Shown piece by piece: positions 15,254 through 20,669 of a DNA stretch of 20,669 nucleotides. The first letter of the stretch is position 1. Each line of letters begins with the position of its first letter. Both the position numbers and the translations under genes were made by a program. Source of the DNA: JADJEI01 sp035328465 (GTDB lineage: Bacteria > Bacteroidota > Ignavibacteria > Ignavibacteriales > Ignavibacteriaceae); NCBI GenBank assembly GCA_035328465.1, contig DAOLIQ010000062.1, positions 1 to 20,669 on the forward strand, written 5' to 3'. The notes beneath the pieces are model-generated. The model did no database searches, was not told where the DNA came from, and saw nothing but the letters and a program-made list of their open reading frames with translations.

Positions 15254-15755
15254 ATTCCCCATGGCATCAGTTCTATATTTTAAACTGAAGTTGTAAATTC
15301 TTCTTATATCGCATCTCGAATGCCCATAATAGAGCTAAAAAGTCTAAAAATAATTCCAATCGTTTCTAAATAAATCATTTGAATCTAAACAAAACTAACC
15401 AATCCAAGTTTTATTTTCTGAATCTCCTCCGTTTGTAATCGTCAATTGTGATGCATTTCTACCAGTGATCAGGATAAAATATGCGAATAGTCACATTAAA
15501 TCCAGACTATTGTAAGAGTCACATTTTTCACTTTTTTTTAGACGCACTTAAACACTAATTTCGTAATACAAAAACAGATTTAATGATTAAATCACCTAAT
15601 GCAAATCTGTGAAACCTTCGAGGTTTGTTTAAAAATGCAGTTAAAATAATAGGAAATTTCTTAACTATTTCAGTTGCAATGACATCAAAGGCTTCTATCG
15701 AATATGCGGAACATAAGTGATCAAATTATTTTAAGTTGAAAAGACGGAGACATAA
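15254..15755. other. 502-bp non-coding region
   Basis: No gene is apparent on either strand. It holds TCAGTT/AACTGA arms shortly after the receiver stop (about 15269-15290, weak), two copies of AGTCACATT 28 bp apart (15489-15497, 15517-15525) and the double hairpin at 15574-15626. The end must contain the htpX promoter, which I cannot place with confidence. Confidence 0.45.
15574..15626. repeat. Two adjacent hairpins upstream of htpX
   Basis: ACAGATTT (15574-15581) pairs with AAATCTGT (15603-15610) around 21 nt, and immediately after it AAACCT (15612-15617) pairs with AGGTTT (15621-15626) around TCG. A GTTT and A-run follow. The pair may be a terminator, a multicopy intergenic repeat or a structured leader; it is about 130 bp before the htpX ATG. 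Confidence 0.45.
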
Positions 15756-16610
15756 ATGAACACACTAAAAACAGTTTTTCTAATGACACTGATCATGGTG
15801 CTTTTCTTGTTCGCAGGGTATTTGCTCGGCGGCAAAACAGGAATGACTATCGCACTTATTTTTTCTTTGGTAATGAACTTCGGCTCCTACTGGTTTTCTG
15901 ATAAAATAGTGCTGAAGATGTACCGTGCACAGCAAGTAACAAAAGAGAATGCGCCGAAGTTTTACAATCTTGTCGAGGAGCTATCGCAAAAGGCTTCACT
16001 TCCAATGCCGAAGGTTTATATAATCAATGATCAAACACCAAACGCATTTGCCACCGGCAGAAATCCCCAGAACGCTGCAGTAGCTGCCACAACAGGTATT
16101 TTGCAGGGCTTGAATAATGAAGAACTTGGCGGAGTAATCGCGCATGAATTATCGCATATAAAAAATAGAGACATACTTACCGGCACTATCGCAGCAACTT
16201 TAGTCGGGACAATTACATACCTGGCACAAATGGCTGGATGGGCAGCAATGTTCTCCGGCGGCAGAAGCAATGATGATGAGCGAGGGGGTGGCATCAGCTC
16301 TTTAGTTTTGATGATTTTAGCTCCGATTGCTGCAACACTTATTCAGCTCGCAATTTCACGAAGCAGAGAATTTGCTGCAGATGAGGGTGCTGCCAACATT
16401 ACCGGGAATCCACTTAGTCTTGCTTCTGCATTGGGAAAAATTTCTCGCGTGAACCAAATTAAAGCAGTTGATCACGTAAATCCATCAACTGCGCATATGT
16501 TTATTGTAAACCCCCTTAAAGGTGGTGGAATAGCAAAATTGTTTTCAACACATCCGCCGGTGGAAGATAGAATAAAACGATTGCAGGAAATTAGTTCGGG
16601 CAGAAGATAA
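15756..16610 (+). CDS. htpX: HtpX-type membrane zinc metalloprotease (M48)
   Basis: A 284-residue inner-membrane protease of the M48B family, which degrades misfolded membrane proteins alongside FtsH (family knowledge). Two N-terminal membrane helices (about 7-24 and 29-47) precede the zinc site H130-E-L-S-H134, with the third ligand Glu205 in SRSREFAADEGAA. Two more hydrophobic stretches (about 141-166 and 181-200) lie between. NDQTPNAFATGRNP at 91-104 is the conserved family segment, and the THPPVEDRI C-terminal motif is present. Length is normal for HtpX. CGGAGA sits about 7 nt before the ATG. Nothing is missing, so it should be active. Confidence 0.95.
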   Translation: MNTLKTVFLMTLIMVLFLFAGYLLGGKTGMTIALIFSLVMNFGSYWFSDKIVLKMYRAQQVTKENAPKFYNLVEELSQKASLPMPKVYIINDQTPNAFATGRNPQNAAVAATTGILQGLNNEELGGVIAHELSHIKNRDILTGTIAATLVGTITYLAQMAGWAAMFSGGRSNDDERGGGISSLVLMILAPIAATLIQLAISRSREFAADEGAANITGNPLSLASALGKISRVNQIKAVDHVNPSTAHMFIVNPLKGGGIAKLFSTHPPVEDRIKRLQEISSGRR

Positions 16611-16651
16611 TTGTTTGTTATTTTTCCTAAGAAGGAAATTTAAATTTAAGA

Positions 16652-17281
16652 ATGAAAATATTTAACAATAGCCAAAAAATCAGAATCGAACGAGTATTTC
16701 CAGCATTCATTCTCGTGTTTTTTTTATCCATTACATCCTTTGCACAAAGCAAAACAAACCTTGAAGTTTTTTATTCATTCACGGATTCCATTTCCAATAA
16801 AATTTCTGAAAATTTTAATGGAGAATTAAAAGAAGTTAAAACTAAATTTAATCTGGGTGATGAGTATTATGTTTTTTCTAATCAACTGATTTCTTCGCTG
16901 CAGAAAAAAGGATTAACGATTCTGCCTGAAAGTTCGCCATCAAATTTTACATTGATCAATCTTGTGATTGATCAAACTAAAGTTGAATATGGAGAAATTT
17001 TTCGGGACGGTATGTTTGGTGAATTAAAACTTGAACGAAAATTAAAACTGAGCGGAAATTATACTTTGTCAGGGAAAAGCATAAAATTTTTCCCATTTTC
17101 ATTTTCATCCTCCGACACAATTGCAGTTGAAACGATTAAGGATTTAGAGTCCGAGTCATTCACATTTACGAAAGGCAATATTCCATCCGAACCATTTTTA
17201 TCAAGTTTAATTGAACCGGCAATAGTGATTACGGCCGCAGCAGTTTCGGTAATTTTATTTTTTACAATCAGAAGCAAGTAG
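16652..17281 (+). CDS. Exported protein of unknown function with C-terminal membrane helix
   Basis: I do not recognise this 209-residue protein. It starts with a signal peptide (about 1-32, core FPAFILVFFLSITSFAQ) and ends with a likely membrane helix (about 186-206, LIEPAIVITAAAVSVILFFTI) and a short basic tail RSK, so it is probably displayed in the periplasm and tethered by its C-terminus. Between them are predicted strands and one helix (NQLISSLQKKGLTILPE) and a duplicated-looking KLERKLKLSGNYTLSG region. It lies 41 nt after htpX and 70 nt before bamD, so envelope stress or outer membrane assembly is a reasonable setting (inference). No ribosome site is strong (GAAGGAAA lies about 17 nt before the ATG). 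Confidence 0.75.
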   Translation: MKIFNNSQKIRIERVFPAFILVFFLSITSFAQSKTNLEVFYSFTDSISNKISENFNGELKEVKTKFNLGDEYYVFSNQLISSLQKKGLTILPESSPSNFTLINLVIDQTKVEYGEIFRDGMFGELKLERKLKLSGNYTLSGKSIKFFPFSFSSSDTIAVETIKDLESESFTFTKGNIPSEPFLSSLIEPAIVITAAAVSVILFFTIRSK

Positions 17282-17351
17282 GAATAATTACCTTTGAAGC
17301 GGCTCGTATTTTCTTTATAATTGTTTACTAATTTCAAATTATTTTTACCCA

Positions 17352-18116
17352 ATGAAATCTATTTATTTATTTTCAATATTATTTGCAGCCTTATTTATTG
17401 CAGGCTGCTCTTCACTTCAAGACACAACCAATCTAACTTCAGATGAAAAATTTGCCTATGCCATGAGTTTATTTAATGATGAAGATTATGAAGAAGCGGT
17501 AAACGAATTCCAGGCAATTATTTTGCAATATCCCGGAAGTTCAATTATAGATGACGCACAGTTTTATCTTGGCGAAACCAGATTCCGCCGTGAAGAATTT
17601 ATTCTTGCCGCATACGAATACAGCAAATTGATTTCGAACATGCCTGCAAGTGAATTTGTAAAGAATGCACAGTTCGCACTTGCTGAATGCTATTACCAGC
17701 TTTCCCCAAATTACTCGCTCGATCAGCGTTATACTTTAAAAGCCATCGAAGAGTATCAGGCTTTTATTGACTTCTTTCCGCTTGATGAAAGAGTGAATTC
17801 AGCAGATCAAAAAATCAAAGAATTAAATGAAAAACTTGCTTTAAAAGAATTTAGTAATGCTGAGATTTATTCAAAGATGGATTATTCAAATGCGGCAATT
17901 TATTATTACAATAATGTACTTGATGTTTTTCATGATACAAAGTACGCACCGCTTGCAAGTTATAAAAAAATTCTTTTGTTATTGGACAGAGAAAAAAATA
18001 GTGAAGCATTAACCGAGATTAACCGCTTTCTTCAAAAATATCCTGATGATGAACACTACACTGAAGTCGAAAAATTAAAGTCATCAATCGAAACAGAATT
18101 ATCCGCTTCAAAATGA
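17352..18116 (+). CDS. bamD: BamD-like outer membrane assembly lipoprotein
   Basis: A 254-residue lipoprotein of the beta-barrel assembly (BAM) complex, which helps insert outer membrane proteins. The signal peptide ends in the lipobox FIAGC with Cys19. Tetratricopeptide-like repeats fill the rest: FAYAMSLFNDEDYEEAVNEF, DAQFYLGETRFRREEFILAA, NAQFALAECYYQLS followed by the YTLKAIEEYQAFIDFFP segment characteristic of BamD/YfiO, then two more in the C-terminal half. Length agrees with BamD. The last codons overlap the start of the next gene as ATGA, so the two are translationally coupled. A generic TPR lipoprotein cannot be fully excluded. Confidence 0.87.
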   Translation: MKSIYLFSILFAALFIAGCSSLQDTTNLTSDEKFAYAMSLFNDEDYEEAVNEFQAIILQYPGSSIIDDAQFYLGETRFRREEFILAAYEYSKLISNMPASEFVKNAQFALAECYYQLSPNYSLDQRYTLKAIEEYQAFIDFFPLDERVNSADQKIKELNEKLALKEFSNAEIYSKMDYSNAAIYYYNNVLDVFHDTKYAPLASYKKILLLLDREKNSEALTEINRFLQKYPDDEHYTEVEKLKSSIETELSASK

Positions 18117-18592
18117 ATCCTGCTTCCAAAAAGGTCAGCGAGTCAACAATTGTAATGACAGAACTCGTTCTGCCGCACAATACTAATCAACTTGGTAATT
18201 TGTTAGGCGGGCAGTTGATGCACTGGATAGATATTTGTGCAGCGCTTTCAGCCTCTAAACACAGTCATCGTGTTTGTGTAACCGCTTCGGTAGACAGAAT
18301 TGATTTTCATCATCCAATAAAACTGGCAAATGCGGTGACCCTAGTTGGTTCGGTCAATCGGGTTTTTAATACTTCGATGGAGGTGGGTGTAAAAGTCTTC
18401 TCGGAATCTTTTCTTGAAGGAAAGAGAGTTCATACAAACACAGCTTATCTCACTTTTGTAAGTTTAGATGAAAATGGTAAACCAGTAAGAGTGAATAAAG
18501 TGATACCTGAAACTGAAGATGAAAAAAGAAGATATGAGGAAGCCCTTCAAAGAAGAGATGCGCGACTTAAAGAGAGATCTGTTAAACCTTAA
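18113..18592 (+). CDS. Hotdog-fold acyl-CoA thioesterase
   Basis: A 159-residue cytosolic acyl-CoA hydrolase of the YciA/YkhA group. The hotdog helix and its preceding strand are well conserved: NTNQLGNLLGGQLMHWIDICAALSASKH, with Asp at the position of the family catalytic acid, then VTASVDRIDFHHPIKLANAV, the strand motif that packs against the helix in these proteins. Length is usual for a single-hotdog enzyme that works as a multimer. It starts in the stop of bamD (ATGA overlap), and its own 3' end overlaps the next gene by 35 nt. Pairing with envelope genes suggests a housekeeping role in fatty acid or coenzyme A turnover; substrate length cannot be told. Confidence 0.9.
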   Translation: MNPASKKVSESTIVMTELVLPHNTNQLGNLLGGQLMHWIDICAALSASKHSHRVCVTASVDRIDFHHPIKLANAVTLVGSVNRVFNTSMEVGVKVFSESFLEGKRVHTNTAYLTFVSLDENGKPVRVNKVIPETEDEKRRYEEALQRRDARLKERSVKP

Positions 18593-20669
18593 ATTTATTT
18601 TTCTGCCGCTGATAATTTCGGTGGAACTTTCGGCTCAAATTCCTATTAATGGTTTCTGTAAATATTCTCACCAAAAAATTTCCGCCGGTTTTTCTTCCAG
18701 TTTTAATTTAAATTTTAATGACGATGCCTATGCGGATTTTATTTTGTTTAACCCGGCTTCACAAAAAGTTCTTTCTTTAGAAGGACAGGTCGGGGGCAAA
18801 ACTGTTGTCAATGGTGAATTTAATCTCCCCACATCAATCTCAAATCTTCAACCTGTTTTTAACAATAAACGTGAAGTACTCGGTTATTTTTTTACTTCAA
18901 GATTAAACCGTGAAGTTGGAATTTTGAACTTTAATAAAATTGGGAAACCTGAAATTGCAACAAAGATAAAACTAAATTCTTACCCCGAGCATATAAACAG
19001 CTTCACTAACCTCGCCGGCAGAACGGAATTACTGGTTTGCGGTTCTTCTTTTAATGGACTTTCCATATTCAAATTTGAAAATAATGAACTCTCGCAAAAC
19101 AATGTAATTCAAGGCAGCACTTACAGCACTGCAGTTTTGATAGACATTAGTAATGACGGTTATGCCGATATCGCTGCTTTCAACCTTCTAAAAAATCGAA
19201 TTGAAATTTTTTATAATAACGGTTTCAATCACTACAGGTTTGTTCGTTCCTTAAATGTTAAGAGTGAGGTTAAATCCCTTAGTAAATTTGACTTTAGTTT
19301 TGATGGATATCAGGATTTAATCTATTCAACTGAAAATTCAATCGAAATCATTTATGGTGATTTTGCTTCCAAATATGATAAGCAGGTTTCGATTCATACT
19401 ACTCTCAATGTGGATGAATTTATATACGGCGACTTTAATAAAGATGGTTATTTCGATTTTGCTTATTTAAATATTAATTCGGGCACAGTAAGTTTTATTT
19501 TTGGTAAATCAGAAAACCTGTTCTACCAGGAAATCCCTTATCTGCAGCGAAAAGGGATAAAATCTATTTTACCTTTTTACAGCAAGTTTATTAATGGAAT
19601 CACAGCAGTAAATGAAAATGGAGAATTTTATTCTATTACAAATCTTAATGGTTTCTCGGAAGATGTTTCAATCCTGCCAGCTATAAAGCCGTCAAAAATA
19701 AATTACTTCGACAAAGAAAATGATGGAATAATTGATTTCAGTTTTATTGAAGAATACACAAACACATTGAATTTAATTGTCAGGGACCCGGAAGGAATTC
19801 CAACATCTTTTTACAGCTACCCCCTTTCAGGCGAGCACAATAATATTTTAGTAGCGGATAATTATGCACGAGAGAAATCGTTTTATTTCTTCTCAATCAA
19901 CAAACGATTGATTGAAATTTTAGATATCAATTTTGAGAATAATAAATTCGAGCGGTCCGAAATATATTCGCCCGGAGTTATAAAAGATATTAAGATTAAG
20001 GAGAGCAAATCGGATGTTAAAAAATCGGCGGTTGTTTTAGCATTCACAAAAGAACAAACACTCGAGCTTGGTTTTTATGAATATCGTGATTTCAGGTATT
20101 TGTTTACAAGCTATCCATCATTTTCTGTGAATGCTTTGACAGCAAATATCTCTTTTACTAACAGCGAAGACTTGTATTATTGGCTGGAAGAAGATGATAA
20201 GTACAAATTGTATCAATATAAAATTTCAAAGGATAACTCCTCCCCCAAAAAATTGATTGAGATTAGTGCTGATAATATTAAACCGGTCGGGACTTTTAGC
20301 GGTGACCTTTTAAATAAATTTTCTGCCTCCTCTATTAGTTTATTCAATAACGCGAAAAAGAATTTTGCCGTTGTTACTTCAGGAGATAATGCAAATGTGC
20401 TGGAGAATAATTTCGACCTTAAAGATTTTAGGATAACTGACAGGAATCAATTATTTTTTGGGGAGATGAGATTTAATGGTCTGAATTATCTTTTTGTTTA
20501 TCTTCCTGAAAAAAAATCTTTGAAGAGGATTTCTTTTATTAAGGACGGAACTCAAATTTTAACAACTGACATAGCTTTTGCCGATCATTTAACTTCATAC
20601 TTTATAAAAAATTTAGATTCAAAAAGATATCACCTTGTTTATACAGATCAAGTTGATGGCTGCATAAAA
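18558..20669 (+). CDS. FG-GAP/VCBS-like secreted protein, 3' end outside window
   Basis: The frame is open for 704 codons and runs off the right edge. I chose the ATG at 18558 because it gives a signal peptide (MRDLKRDLLNLK, then FIFLPLIISVELSAQ). It overlaps the thioesterase gene by 35 nt. Acidic D-x-x-x-D-G-x-x-D loops recur: about residue 196 (DISNDGYADIAAF), 245 (DFSFDGYQDLIY), 292 (DFNKDGYFDFAYL) and 385 (DKENDGIIDFSFI), with a degenerate copy at 55. The 47-49 residue spacing is that of FG-GAP/VCBS blades, which bind calcium and stack as a beta-propeller. Thus it is probably an exported or surface propeller protein; a C-terminal sorting domain would lie outside. Its end, and so its full size, is not seen. 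Confidence 0.8.
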   Translation, partial: MRDLKRDLLNLKFIFLPLIISVELSAQIPINGFCKYSHQKISAGFSSSFNLNFNDDAYADFILFNPASQKVLSLEGQVGGKTVVNGEFNLPTSISNLQPVFNNKREVLGYFFTSRLNREVGILNFNKIGKPEIATKIKLNSYPEHINSFTNLAGRTELLVCGSSFNGLSIFKFENNELSQNNVIQGSTYSTAVLIDISNDGYADIAAFNLLKNRIEIFYNNGFNHYRFVRSLNVKSEVKSLSKFDFSFDGYQDLIYSTENSIEIIYGDFASKYDKQVSIHTTLNVDEFIYGDFNKDGYFDFAYLNINSGTVSFIFGKSENLFYQEIPYLQRKGIKSILPFYSKFINGITAVNENGEFYSITNLNGFSEDVSILPAIKPSKINYFDKENDGIIDFSFIEEYTNTLNLIVRDPEGIPTSFYSYPLSGEHNNILVADNYAREKSFYFFSINKRLIEILDINFENNKFERSEIYSPGVIKDIKIKESKSDVKKSAVVLAFTKEQTLELGFYEYRDFRYLFTSYPSFSVNALTANISFTNSEDLYYWLEEDDKYKLYQYKISKDNSSPKKLIEISADNIKPVGTFSGDLLNKFSASSISLFNNAKKNFAVVTSGDNANVLENNFDLKDFRITDRNQLFFGEMRFNGLNYLFVYLPEKKSLKRISFIKDGTQILTTDIAFADHLTSYFIKNLDSKRYHLVYTDQVDGCIK

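Noticed and set aside
15489..15525. Two AGTCACATT copies as an operator
   Set aside because: Only two 9-bp copies, 28 bp apart, not placed near a recognisable promoter.
1..20669. tRNA or rRNA genes, integrase or transposase genes
   Set aside because: None were recognised on either strand; the mobile-type signals are limited to the left 1.2 kb.

Overview
The window looks like a piece of an AT-rich genome of the Ignavibacteria/Chlorobi side of Bacteroidota. This is inference, since there is no rRNA or marker gene here. It rests on the gene set: NarL/DesK-type sensor kinases with many PAS domains, BamD, HtpX, a PAP2 phosphatase, an FG-GAP/VCBS-type surface protein and many secreted proteins whose signal peptides end in S-x-A-Q. 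Several genes also have clear Shine-Dalgarno sequences (AGGAG or GGAG before 1946, 7042, 7605, 9293 and 15756), which Bacteroidia and Flavobacteriia mostly lack.

Left end (1-1352) is accessory DNA: a 21-bp tandem array of small palindromes inside a 12-bp inverted repeat (1-88); a hairpin element bracketed by 15-bp direct repeats (224-318); an HNH-like/AP2 protein whose HNH histidines appear lost (398-901, minus); and the C-terminal stub of a DNA methylase or restriction enzyme (988-1137, minus). A cytochrome c lipoprotein (1353-1946, minus) follows, then a THUMP-type RNA methyltransferase (2381-3571).

From 3672 every gene is on the plus strand. The first two-component pair is a membrane PAS histidine kinase overlapping its NarL-type regulator. 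It is followed by an unrecognised coupled pair: a secreted protein ending in C-P-P-F-C and a seven-helix-like membrane protein. Next come a DUF3892 protein with a sigma70-like promoter and a cluster of GTAC-centred boxes, the SlyD isomerase and a PAP2 phosphatase. The second two-component pair is a 1477-residue kinase with about seven PAS and two GAF domains and no membrane segment, plus its NarL-type regulator. Further on lie two overlapping very small reading frames and a single-domain receiver.

Right end (15756-20669) is envelope maintenance: HtpX protease, an unrecognised secreted or anchored protein, the BamD lipoprotein, a hotdog acyl-CoA thioesterase and the first 704 residues of an FG-GAP/VCBS-like secreted protein. 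The last three overlap at their ends and probably form one transcript. The overall theme is signalling and envelope biogenesis. The best candidates for something undescribed are the 5670-6736 pair, the box cluster before the DUF3892 gene, the HNH-dead AP2 protein next to a methylase stub, and the left-end repeat array.
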